A stretch of DNA of 64,000 nucleotides from Alphaproteobacteria bacterium (GTDB taxonomy: Bacteria > Myxococcota_A > UBA796 > GCA-2862545): positions 62,001-126,000 of the forward strand of contig JACKEP010000018.1 in assembly GCA_020632915.1 (NCBI GenBank), read 5' to 3'. Position 1 is the stretch's first letter. Each line of letters begins with the position of its first letter. The translations under genes and the position numbers were made by a program. Shown piece after piece: positions 34,175 to 43,900 of this stretch. Under the pieces are notes generated by a model, which ran no database searches, was not told where the DNA came from, and saw nothing but the letters and a program-made list of their open reading frames with translations.

Positions 34175-36498
34175 GACCAGAACCCGGTGACGCCGGTGTC
34201 GCGGAGGCGGTCGCGCATGGCGCCCAGCTTGGCGGCGCACAGGACGAGCTGGCGCTCCTTGGCGAGCCTCTCCAGCGCACCCAGGGCGGCCTCCAGCTCC
34301 TTGGACTCGTGGCCCCGCAGGCGCGGCAGCACCTTGCTGAACAAGGCCTGGTCGATGAGTTCGTGGGCAGGGCAGGCGGTGTCGGCTTCGCGGGCGGCGG
34401 CGACCCAGTCCAGGACCTCGCCGGCGGTGCGGTAGCCGACGTGGCGTCGGATGGGGACCAGCACCGCCTGGAAGGCGCGCAGGGCGTCCTCGACGGCGGC
34501 GTCGGCGTCCACGCGACGGGGGCGGCGCTGGAAGAACTCCTCCAGCTTCACGTCCCAAAACTCGAGCGTGAAGGCCCGGTCGAGCACCTTGTCGGAGAAG
34601 GCGTGGGTGGTCTCGTCCATGTTGACGGTGCCGCCGATGCGGAGGTTGCTCGGCCAGCGCACGGTGGGCGGCACCCCGTTCACGGGCTCGTCGAAGGCGT
34701 GCAGGTCGAGGTCGCCCGCGGTCTCCATCGCGCTGAGGAAGGGGGCGAAGTACCGCTCGACCCGGGCCAGGTTCATCTCGTCGAGCAGCAGGAAGAAGGG
34801 CAGGTGCGGGTGCCGGCTGGCGCGGATGACCAGCCGCAGTGCAGGCTCGGCCTGGAAGGTGGGCTCGGCGTGCAGGGCGTTGAAGTAGCCGAGCATGCCA
34901 GACGGATCGCGCCAGTCGGGGCGCACGGGGACCAGGGCGATGTGGGCGTCCTCGTCGAGCCCCATCGTGCGGCAGACTGCTCGGGCGTACTGCAGCAAGA
35001 GCTGCGTCTTGCCGGTGCCCGAGAGACCCGAGAGGATGGCGAACCGCTTCACGCCCTTCGACGTGCCGTCGTGCCGCTCTCCGAAGGTCCAGGCCGTGTG
35101 CAGGGCCCGCACCTGGTCGCGGCCGAACAGGATGCCCTCCTTCGCGGCGAGGTCCTCGAAGGCGTTCCACAGGGTCGGGAGGTCGGGATGGGCGGCCGCG
35201 GTGCCCTCGACCACCTCCACCTCGTCGAACCCCTCCGTGATGAGGTCCTCGGCGGGGGCGGGCAGCGGCAGGTCGTCCGGGAGGCGCTTCACCAGCTCGC
35301 GGCCGGCGGCGGTGATCTCCCGGGTCTGGCCTTCCCGGGTCACGACGCCCGCGACGCGCGCCCACCAGAGATGGCGCTGCGCGAGCTGGCCCATGCTCTT
35401 GGAGGTCGTGAACGGCGACAGCAGCATCGCCACTTCGGGCCCGGTGCGCGAACCCTCGGCGAGCTTGCGCAGGAGCAGCGCGAAGCCCTTGATGCGGACA
35501 CAGAGCGCCTCGGCCAGCAGCTCCTCGCCGCCGGGGTCGAGCAGGGCCTCGCCAGCGTCGGTGGTGGTGTACTCGTCGCCTTTGCGGCTCACGAGGCCGA
35601 GGTGCTGTAGGTCGCGCAGGAGGGTGGGGAGGTAGCGGCGGTTCATCACCGCGAGCTCCAGCTCGTCTCCCAGCGCGGTGGTCAGGGTCTCGACGGTCTG
35701 GGGCTCCAGGCACTCCCGCAGGGCGAGCTGGAGGGAGGTGGCGCCAGTCTTGTAGACGTCGAGCCAGACGTACTGGCGGGAGAGCGGCCACAGCTCCAGG
35801 CGCTCGATCTCTTCCACGGGGGACGGTGGTTGTGGCTCCTGATCGGGGGGGGGCACAGGGAGCTGGTCGTCTTCAATCTCCCCAGCGTGTTCCGCCAGGT
35901 ACCAGCAGAACATCGCGCGGCGAGCATGCTCTGCGAGATCTTCCTCCGCCCCGAGCACATGGCGCAGGCGTTCGCGGACCTGTACATGGTTCTCCACGGG
36001 CGTCTTGCCTCGCTGGCCAAACACGAGGTCCCTCACAGCCATCTGGTGGCCGCTCTTCAGTACGCAGTGGAAGTCGGCGGGAATAAGCATGTGGATCGCG
36101 CGCATGAGGCGGGCGCGTGGAGTCTTGCCGTGGTCCGTGAGCGCATCCACGCGCGCGAGCAGCTTCGCATGAGCGGTCTCAAGGTCTTTGACGCGTCTGG
36201 ACACCGCTGGGTCGCGACCGCGTTTGCGGAGGTCGACGAAGCCTTGAACCAGCTCCGCATCTGTCAGGAGCGGAGTCGCGTCAATGGTCCGGTCCGTCGC
36301 TCCGGCGCCCGTGATACCCTCGTCCTCCCATAGACGACGTTGTCCATCGGGTGACCGAAGCTCCGCATCGGTCACGTCTCGGCCCCATGTGAGGGCACGG
36401 ACGTAGGCCTCGAACCACGCCTTCCATGCTGTCTCGGGCAGGTCGAAGTGTTCGTAGAGCTGCTGGATACGAGCGTTGTCCAGGCGGGAGCGCGTCAT
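34171..36498 (-). CDS. McrB-like AAA+ NTPase
   Basis: The 775-aa product has a long N-terminal part (~1-440) with helical segments and a possible winged helix (YLPTLLRDLQHLGLVSRKG). A McrB-family AAA+ module follows: Walker A LSGLSGTGKTQLL (~490), Walker B FFLLLDEMNLARVERYF (~566) and sensor region GGTVNMDETTHAFSDKVLDRAFTLEF (~625; 'VNMDET' is typical of McrB). GTP or ATP preference cannot be told. The variable N-terminus is where McrB proteins recognise modified DNA, and its coding DNA (about 35.9-36.4 kb) is less GC-rich than the motor. It overlaps the DUF2357 gene by four bases, so the two surely form one module. Confidence 0.85.
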   Translation of the reverse strand: MTRSRLDNARIQQLYEHFDLPETAWKAWFEAYVRALTWGRDVTDAELRSPDGQRRLWEDEGITGAGATDRTIDATPLLTDAELVQGFVDLRKRGRDPAVSRRVKDLETAHAKLLARVDALTDHGKTPRARLMRAIHMLIPADFHCVLKSGHQMAVRDLVFGQRGKTPVENHVQVRERLRHVLGAEEDLAEHARRAMFCWYLAEHAGEIEDDQLPVPPPDQEPQPPSPVEEIERLELWPLSRQYVWLDVYKTGATSLQLALRECLEPQTVETLTTALGDELELAVMNRRYLPTLLRDLQHLGLVSRKGDEYTTTDAGEALLDPGGEELLAEALCVRIKGFALLLRKLAEGSRTGPEVAMLLSPFTTSKSMGQLAQRHLWWARVAGVVTREGQTREITAAGRELVKRLPDDLPLPAPAEDLITEGFDEVEVVEGTAAAHPDLPTLWNAFEDLAAKEGILFGRDQVRALHTAWTFGERHDGTSKGVKRFAILSGLSGTGKTQLLLQYARAVCRTMGLDEDAHIALVPVRPDWRDPSGMLGYFNALHAEPTFQAEPALRLVIRASRHPHLPFFLLLDEMNLARVERYFAPFLSAMETAGDLDLHAFDEPVNGVPPTVRWPSNLRIGGTVNMDETTHAFSDKVLDRAFTLEFWDVKLEEFFQRRPRRVDADAAVEDALRAFQAVLVPIRRHVGYRTAGEVLDWVAAAREADTACPAHELIDQALFSKVLPRLRGHESKELEAALGALERLAKERQLVLCAAKLGAMRDRLRDTGVTGFWS

Positions 36499-36554
36499 GG
36501 AGTCACCGGGAAGCGAGGAGGCGCCGCGTCGGCACCCCGTGGTCGGCACTGGCG

Positions 36555-37208
36555 TCAGGTCGGCGTGTCGGGGAGTACCCAGCAGGCCCAGTTGAGCTGG
36601 TGGGGGTATCGGCGGGTGCCGGCAGGCGCCGCGGCGTGTTCCTTCTCGTACAGCGCGCGGGAGCCCACCGATGCACAGGCACGAATCTGCGCAGCCAGCG
36701 CAGGCCAGCCGACGTGGTCGTGGGACGGGGACGGCTGGTCGATGGGGGCGCCCGCGGTCCACCACGGCGCGAGGGTGTCGCCCACCGTCGTGCACACGAC
36801 CGCGCCAATCACGGGGCCATGGGGGTGCTTGCTGAACCTGTCGTGCTCTGGGAGTCCGCACGGCCTGAGGCGACGCATGTCCTCCACGAGCGCATTCGCC
36901 TTCTGTCCACTGGCGAGGCGCTTCGCCTCGACGAGCACGGTGCCCGTGGGCGCGGTGAAGCGCATCGCCACCAGGTCGATCCGGTCATTCCGGCCGCTGT
37001 TGCTATCGGGAACCTCGGCGTAGACACGCCAGCCATCTTCCCGGAGCAACGCCGCGCCCAGGTGCAGCAGCACCGTCGCCTCGGCGACGTCGGCACCCCG
37101 AGAGGACCAGTAGTCCCACAGCGATGCGCTGAGCGTGCGGGACGCCTCATGGACGGCGGTGAGGAACGCATCGGTGAGGGCGGCGGTGTGTGAGTCGGTC
37201 GTCGTCAC
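36555..37208 (-). CDS. Small PD-(D/E)XK-like protein in the DISARM operon
   Basis: The 217-aa product starts at GTG 37208, overlapping the methylase stop (GTGA). Residues 55-97 fit an endonuclease-like fold: Glu65 (VYAEV), Asp78 (DRIDLVAM) and Glu94-x-Lys96 (TVLVEAKRL) line up as E...D...ExK. The rest is Trp-rich with no recognised domain. I infer a nuclease or a catalytically weak recognition subunit. No named family comes to mind. It lies 56 nt before the McrB-like gene, so it could belong to the methylase or to the McrBC-like module. Confidence 0.65.
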   Translation of the reverse strand: MTTTDSHTAALTDAFLTAVHEASRTLSASLWDYWSSRGADVAEATVLLHLGAALLREDGWRVYAEVPDSNSGRNDRIDLVAMRFTAPTGTVLVEAKRLASGQKANALVEDMRRLRPCGLPEHDRFSKHPHGPVIGAVVCTTVGDTLAPWWTAGAPIDQPSPSHDHVGWPALAAQIRACASVGSRALYEKEHAAAPAGTRRYPHQLNWACWVLPDTPT

Positions 37209-40200
37209 GTGCCCTTCCTTCGTGGCGGCTTCTTCGCGGCCTCGGCGGCCTGCGCGGCCTCTTCGGCGGCACGCTCGGCGTTCAGCTTGCGCAGGCGGCG
37301 GACGATCTCCTCGCTGTCGTCGGGATCGAGGTCGTCCCAGCCGTAGGCGGCGAGGACGGCGCGGTCCATGGCGTCGCGGAGGGCGCGCAGTTCCTGGACG
37401 GCAGGTCGATTCTCGTAGGGGTCGGTCACTCGGTTCCACACGCCGGTGAGGCCGGTTTGTTCGGCGACCATGAGGGCGTGGCGGGCTTCATAAAGCGCGC
37501 GGCCAGTCGTGGTCATGGCGTCGCGTTCCGCCGCGGACGGGTCGGGGAAGGGGAACGTCTCGAAGCAGGTAGACGGCGTATAGCGAAGGTCGGTCTTCAT
37601 GGACGAGCCGCGGTCTCGTGCCCATTTCTCATGCACTCGGCTCTGCAAGACGGCGAAGTCCGCCCAAGTCGGCATACATGCAACGTTGGTAACATGCGAG
37701 AAGGTAACGTTGGTCGGTTGAAACGCCCATAGCAGGTGCTTGCTCACCTGCGAACCCACAAGGCACCTCTCCACGGTCGTGAGTTTCGCGTACAGTCCGG
37801 GGCGCCTCTCCGCATGCCACCACCAGTTCTGTCGGTACTGCGGTCGGTTGTTCCCATCCCGCTCCGGCTTCACCAGCCGTCGCACGCGCTCAAACAAGAC
37901 AGGCCAAGCCGCCGACTCCTCCACTGACCGGTCCCCGAACGCGATCACGTACCGCGAACAAGGCACGTCCTCGTCGACCGCCGGCGGCACGTTGCTGTTC
38001 AGCTCGCGACCCCCCTGGTAGGGCCGCAGCACCTCCCCCCGACGGGGGGCCTCTGCCAGCAGCTCGAGTGCCTCTTCCGGCTCGAGCACGAAGCCCTTGC
38101 CGAGCACATTGCTGCCCTGGAAGCACAGGCCTGCGTTCGCCTGCAACGCGACCGGTTCGACACCATCTTCACCAGCCGTGAGGTCGGACCCGATGGCGAC
38201 TACCTCCGCCCCGTCCAGCAGGAACTCACCGTTCCACGTTCCCCGCACGCCGATCACCTGGTCGACGACGACGGCTGCACCTCGCGTCGGCCAGGGCGTG
38301 TCCCGGTCGGCGACCCGGATGACGCAGGTCCCCCCGTCGATCAGGTGCTTGAGGCCCGTGTCCCGCGTGTTGCCCTGCTTGATCGTGTTGGTCGCGACGA
38401 GCCCGAACTGTCCGCCAGCTCGGATGGTCGGTGCCGTGCGCAAGAAGAAGTAGGCACAAAAATCCGAACCCCCGTGGGCATGGGGCCAGAGCGCCTGGAG
38501 CAGTTTGATGTAGGGTTCGCCGTTCTGCTCCGTAATCAGGTTCTTGCCCCCGAACGGCGGGTTCCCCACCACCGCATCGAACCCCGGTCGCTTCCGCCCG
38601 AACACCTCCGGGAACTCCAACCACCAGTGGAACGGCCGCATCGGCAGCGCATCCACCAACGCCTGCGCCTCCGCCGGCAGCGGCTCCTTGTCCTCGTTCG
38701 GATACCAGCTCCACGCCAGGTCCCCCATGCGCAGCAGCCGGTCGCTGAACGCCTTCTTCGACCCGGCATCCCACGCACAGGCCACCAGCAGGTCGGCCAC
38801 CCGCCGCTCGTCCCAGACCTCCTCCTCGGCCATCCGCAGGAACGACTTCTTCCGCCCATGCTCGTCGCGCGCGAACTGCATCGCCCGCTGCTCGGCGGTG
38901 ATCTCGGCGCGCATCCGCGTAGCCGCCGCCATCGCCGCCTTGAACCGCTCGGCCTGCAGCGCCTGCTGCTTGGGCTTCGGGTCGAAGCTGAACTGGGCTA
39001 CCTGGTCGAGGCTCATCCCGATGAGCGCGTCGCCGGCTTTCAGGTTGTGGTCGACGAAGGTGAACGGCAGGTCGGCGGCCGAGGTGATGAGCCACAGCGA
39101 TAGCCGCGCAAGCTGCACGGCCCGCGAGTTCTTGTCGACGCCGTACACGCACCGCTCGGCCACCTTGCGGCGCGCGACGAGCACCGGGTCGTGGTCATCC
39201 TTGGGCAGCGCGCCGGCGCGCGTCCAGGCGGCCACCAGCGCATCCCCGAGCTGACGCACCACCTCGGCGAGGAAGGCGCCCGAGCCCATGGCCGGGTCGC
39301 ACACCCGCAGGTCGAGGATCTGCTCGGGCGTCGGCGCATCGCCGAGCAACGGCTCCAACGTGTGTCGGACGATGGGTTCGGTGAGCGAGCGCGGCGTGTA
39401 GTGGCTGCCGCTGTTGCGGCGCTCGGCGCCGGGCTGGAGGTAGTGCCGGCCGGTGCGCGTACGCCGGACGACCTTCGGCAGCAGGGGACCCAGCGCCTCG
39501 GCGACGGCTGCCCGGTCCATGGCGATGTCGCCCGTGGGGTTCAGCGTGCCCAGCTCGGGGAGCTGCTTGCGGAGCTTCGCGTTCCGCTCCCCCGTGATGT
39601 CCTGGAGCGTGAGGTAGGGGTGCTCGGCCTCGGCGAGCTCGCCCAGCTCGACCCAGCAGCCGTCCTTGAGCTGCACGGCGTCGGTCGCGGCGCGACGGAC
39701 CTCGAAGCCCATCAGGTTCTCGTAGACGCTGCCGAGCTGCTCGACCTCCAGGTTCCGGTAGGACACCCGCTGGCCGTCGAGGTGTAGCAGGCGCTGAAGC
39801 ACGCCGTGGACCACCGCGTCGTCCAGTGGGGGGACGCGGACCGGGTCGGTGGTGTGCTGGCTCGACGGCGGCCGTCCCTCCAGGAACGGGTGGGAGTCGG
39901 GGTGGAACAGGTCGCCCTGGCGCGGGGGCAGCCGCAGCCCGCGATGGTGCGCACCGCTCCACACCATGCGAAACAGCGACAGCAGGCGGGCCCAGGCACC
40001 GTAGCGACGGCTCTGCGCCTCGCCGTGGGCCACCGCCTCGGCGGCGAGCTGCTCCCCCAGGCCCGCCACGCTGTAGTGCTCGGCGTACACCGGGTGGTCG
40101 CTGGGGAGCAGGCCCCGGTCCTCGGCGTACAGCAGGAACACCAGGCGCAGCAGCACGGTGGTGAGGCCGTCGTAGAGCCCATCGTGGGAGACGTCGCGCA

Positions 40201-40942
40201 GCAGCGCCCCGTCGATGCGGTTGTCGGCGGTGTCGAAGCCGTCGAGCAGGATGGCGAGCGCCTCCTGGACCTGGCTGGCGAGCTGGTTGGTGACCTGCTC
40301 CTGGCGCTCGCGGGAGGCCTTGAGGACGTCGAGGAGGCCCTTGCCCGCGGGCGCGGTGAACAGGCGGCGAGCGCCGAGCAGCATGTGGAGCGCGTCGACC
40401 AGCAGGCGACCGTCCGCCGCACGCAGGGCGTCGATGGGGAAGGTGAGGCGGCCCGGCGCCTCGCCCGACGGCGCGTAGACCAGCCGGACCCCGCCGGGGT
40501 GGGCGAGGACGCCGACCGGATGTCCGGTGGCCGTGAGCAGGCGCTCGAAGCGTTCGGTGTGGCTGGCCGGCCAGGTGTCCGTGGACGGGGAACGGTCGGG
40601 GTCGTCGTCGAGCCAGAGGACGTAGGCCACTACCTCGTCGGACCGGCTGCGCACGACGCGGGTCGGGCGCAGCGTGACGCGCAGGTCGGCCAGGTCGAGG
40701 CGGTCGGCGTCCGCGGGCTCGGCGAGCAGGCGGTCGGGCCACCCGAGCAGGCCGGCGAGGGTGGCCAGGTCGGGCAGGCGGTCGTCCGGCGTGGCCTCGC
40801 GCAGGGCCTCGACGTCGGACTGGGGCCGCTTGGCGTACAGGCCCATCTCTTCGAGCACGGGGACGCTGACGACCAGGCCGTCGGGCTGGAGCATGCCGAT
40901 CCAGTCGGCGTGGAGCTGGGCTTCGCGAGAGCGTGGGGCCAT
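37205..40942 (-). CDS. drmMI: DISARM N6-adenine methylase DrmMI
   Basis: The 1245-aa type IIG/Eco57I-like methylase has a long N-terminal region, the SAM-binding motif CDPAMGSGAFLAEV (~545-558) and the catalytic motif VVGNPPFGGKN (~790-798), which marks N6-adenine methylation. The C-terminal ~350 residues form the target-recognition part. In class 1 DISARM this enzyme marks host DNA as self. DNA encoding the C-terminal part near 37.6-37.75 kb is close to 50-55 % GC by eye, against >70 % around it, as if the recognition part had been swapped. It starts 2 nt after the drmD stop. No nuclease motif is obvious in its N-terminus. Confidence 0.9.
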   Translation of the reverse strand: MAPRSREAQLHADWIGMLQPDGLVVSVPVLEEMGLYAKRPQSDVEALREATPDDRLPDLATLAGLLGWPDRLLAEPADADRLDLADLRVTLRPTRVVRSRSDEVVAYVLWLDDDPDRSPSTDTWPASHTERFERLLTATGHPVGVLAHPGGVRLVYAPSGEAPGRLTFPIDALRAADGRLLVDALHMLLGARRLFTAPAGKGLLDVLKASRERQEQVTNQLASQVQEALAILLDGFDTADNRIDGALLRDVSHDGLYDGLTTVLLRLVFLLYAEDRGLLPSDHPVYAEHYSVAGLGEQLAAEAVAHGEAQSRRYGAWARLLSLFRMVWSGAHHRGLRLPPRQGDLFHPDSHPFLEGRPPSSQHTTDPVRVPPLDDAVVHGVLQRLLHLDGQRVSYRNLEVEQLGSVYENLMGFEVRRAATDAVQLKDGCWVELGELAEAEHPYLTLQDITGERNAKLRKQLPELGTLNPTGDIAMDRAAVAEALGPLLPKVVRRTRTGRHYLQPGAERRNSGSHYTPRSLTEPIVRHTLEPLLGDAPTPEQILDLRVCDPAMGSGAFLAEVVRQLGDALVAAWTRAGALPKDDHDPVLVARRKVAERCVYGVDKNSRAVQLARLSLWLITSAADLPFTFVDHNLKAGDALIGMSLDQVAQFSFDPKPKQQALQAERFKAAMAAATRMRAEITAEQRAMQFARDEHGRKKSFLRMAEEEVWDERRVADLLVACAWDAGSKKAFSDRLLRMGDLAWSWYPNEDKEPLPAEAQALVDALPMRPFHWWLEFPEVFGRKRPGFDAVVGNPPFGGKNLITEQNGEPYIKLLQALWPHAHGGSDFCAYFFLRTAPTIRAGGQFGLVATNTIKQGNTRDTGLKHLIDGGTCVIRVADRDTPWPTRGAAVVVDQVIGVRGTWNGEFLLDGAEVVAIGSDLTAGEDGVEPVALQANAGLCFQGSNVLGKGFVLEPEEALELLAEAPRRGEVLRPYQGGRELNSNVPPAVDEDVPCSRYVIAFGDRSVEESAAWPVLFERVRRLVKPERDGNNRPQYRQNWWWHAERRPGLYAKLTTVERCLVGSQVSKHLLWAFQPTNVTFSHVTNVACMPTWADFAVLQSRVHEKWARDRGSSMKTDLRYTPSTCFETFPFPDPSAAERDAMTTTGRALYEARHALMVAEQTGLTGVWNRVTDPYENRPAVQELRALRDAMDRAVLAAYGWDDLDPDDSEEIVRRLRKLNAERAAEEAAQAAEAAKKPPRRKGT

Positions 40943-40944
40943 GG

Positions 40945-43900
40945 TCAGCTCTCCGGCCAGAGGTAGGCGAGGCCGATGGGCTCGAAGCGGCGCAGCACGA
41001 CGCTGTAGCTGCGGCGGATCGCCTTCGGCTCACGGTCGAGCTCGGTGGCGATGTCGGCGAGGCGCCCCTCCATGGCACGCTTGTCGCGCTCGAACTGAGC
41101 CTTCTCCTCCTTCGTCCCCTTGTCGAGCAGCAGCAGTCCCTCCACCTCGCGCTGGGTGTCGAAGGCCTGCTGGATGCTGGCCCGCTGGCGCTGCAGGAGC
41201 TCGGTCATCGCGTCGGCTTCCTTGCGTCCGCGCTCGTCCAAGGCGGTGCGCGCCTTGCCCTCGGCCTCCAGGGCCTTCGCTTCGAGGCGGGTCCAGAGGG
41301 ACTGGGCGTCGGTGGGGGCACGCTGGCAGAGCCTCGAACGCTGGAGCCGGTCCTCCACCGGCTGGGGCCCCTGGGCGAGTGCCTCGTCGAGCCAGGCGAT
41401 GGTCGTCTCCTCGCCCGTGCCTGCGAAGGGCTCCAGGCCGGCTTCCGTCACCCGCGCGGCGACGGCGAGGATCTCCTCGTGCAGGCGCGTGGCGCCATGA
41501 CCGAACAGCGCCAGGCGCCCGAACAGGACGACCCGTCGGCTCGCGTCGCGCGGGTTGGACACGGCCGTCACGCGGGACAGGTCGTGCGCAGCGAACCCCT
41601 GGGCGCGGAACCGGGCCACGAGGCGCTTCACCAGGGGGTGGCCGAGGTGGAGCTGCACCGTGTCTGCGTCGAGCTTGTGGGCGGCGCGGAACGCCACCGG
41701 GCGGACCGGCGGGGGGTGGCGCGGGTCGGGCTCGGCGACCTTCTCGCGCATCGGGTCGAGCACGCCGGCCCAGGAGCTGTCGAGGGGGGGGAGCTCGTAC
41801 TGCGGCGGGTTGGTCTCGGGCTGGACCGGCTGCAAGCCGGGGCCTGTTCCGCCGGGGACCAGCAGGCGGAGGCCGAGGTCGACGACCGCCTTCAGGTGGT
41901 CGGCGTGGTAGTCCACGGCCTTCTGGCTGCGCTCGAGCTGGCGACGCAGGACCTCCAGGTCGCCCCGGAGCTGATCGGCACCGTCGCCCTCCAGCTCGGC
42001 CCGGGCGCGCCGCGCGGCGTCCTCGGGGGTGGCCAGGCGGTCGAGGTCGTCGGGGGTGGTGCTGCGGAGGTCGGACTCGATCTGGGCGGCGAGGCGGGCG
42101 CTGATCACCTCGGACAGACTGCCGAGCTCCTCGCGGATCGTCTCGTTCTTCTTCACCAGGTAGGCGAGCACCCGGTCCTCGGGGCGCTGGGGCACCACGA
42201 AGTAGTGGCAACGCACCTCGTCCGACGGCTGCAGGACGCGGTCGATGCGGCCGTTTCGCTGCTCGATGCGGCTCGGGTTCCACGGCAGGTCGAAGTGGAA
42301 CAGGTCGGCGCAGTGGGCCTGCAGGTTGATGCCCTCGCGGGCTGCGTCGGTGGCGAGCAGCACCCGGAGGGGGTGGGCGCCTGGCGCCGTGTTGAAGGCG
42401 CGCTTCAGGGCCTCCCGCTTGTCCTCGGAGAGCTGGCCCGTGTACGACCCGATGCGGTCGGTGGCGTCCGCGTCGAGCAGCGACGGCAGCACGCGGCGAA
42501 GCCACGACAAGGTGTGCTGGTACTCCGTGAAGACGACGACGCGGCGGTCGCCCCACTGCCCGCCGGCGATCAGTTGCTCGTTGACCCAGGCGGCGAGAGC
42601 GCGCACGCGGGCGTCCGGCTGGGCCTTGTGCTTCGCCGACAGGTCGAGCATCCGATCGAGCAGGGCGCGGGCTTCTGCGCCGGCGTCGAAGGCCTGCGTC
42701 TCGACGAAGGTGTCCTCGGCCTCGTCCTGGGCGTCCTCGTCGAGCTCCCCGTCGCGGGGGGGCGGCGGGGCGAGCGTGAGCTGACGCACCTCGGCGAGGG
42801 CGCGCTTGGCGCCGCGGGCGTGGAGCTGCAGCGTGTGGTGGAAGGCCGTCAGGCTCGACAGCAGGCGCTTGTGGAGGTTGACGACGACCAGGCCACGGGC
42901 CGCTGCCTCCCGCTTCGAGAGGTTCTTCAGTGTGGCGCGGTAGGCCGCGTCGTACGCGGCGAGCAGGGTGCCCAGTTCGACCTCGGGGGCGTCCGCCGGG
43001 ACGTCGGTCACGTGGTCGACCAGGACGCGCTTGGGCAGGCCGGGCACCTCGCCCCGCAGGTGGCGCTTGAGCCGGCGCACCATCACCGGCGCGAGCTCCT
43101 TGGCGGACTCGATGCGCACGCCGCGGGTGAACCGCTGCGGGTCGAGCAGGTGCAGCAGCGACGAGAAGGACGAGCTGTGGCCGTTGTGCGGGGTGGCCGA
43201 CAGGAACAGGCGGTGCTCGAAGCGGTGCGCGATCTCCCGGATGGCCTGTGTGGTGCGGGAGTCGGCCGGGTACAGCGAGCCGGAGCTCGGCGCGACCTGG
43301 TGGCACTCGTCGAGGATGAGCAGGCTGCGCTCGGCGCGGTCGCCCAGGGCCGACAAGAGCAGTTCGAGGTGCTGCGCGCCGCGACCGGACCGGCTCTTGG
43401 TGCCGCGCAGCAGCGTGTAGCTGACGATGAACCGCCGGTGGGTGGTCCACGGGTTCACGCCGAAGCCGCGCTCGCGGCGGCGGGCGGACACGTACTCCCG
43501 GTCGTAGACGGCGAAGGACAGGCCGAACCGCTGCTCCAGCTCCTCCTGCCACTGCCGGGTGATCGCGGGCGGGCAGACGACGAGGATGCGGTCGATGCGC
43601 TGGCGCAGGAGCAGCTCCTGCATGACCAGGCCCGCCTCGATGGTCTTGCCGAGGCCCACGTCGTCCGCGATGAACAGGTTGACGCGCGGCAGGGCGAGCG
43701 CCTTGCGCAGGGGCTCCAACTGGTAGGGCTTGGTGTCGATGCCTGCACGGAACGGGGCCTGCAGCAGACGGTGGTCCGTGCTGGTGACGGAGTGCCAGCG
43801 GAGCGCGTGCAGGTAGGCGCCGAACATCTTCGGGTCGTCGAGGGTGACGCCGGGCTTCACGAGCTCCGGGGTGTCGGGGACGAGCGCGGCGTCGATCTCG

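Noticed and set aside
36555..37208. Possible drmC (phospholipase-D) gene
   Set aside because: No HxKxxxxD motif; the residues instead fit PD-(D/E)XK.
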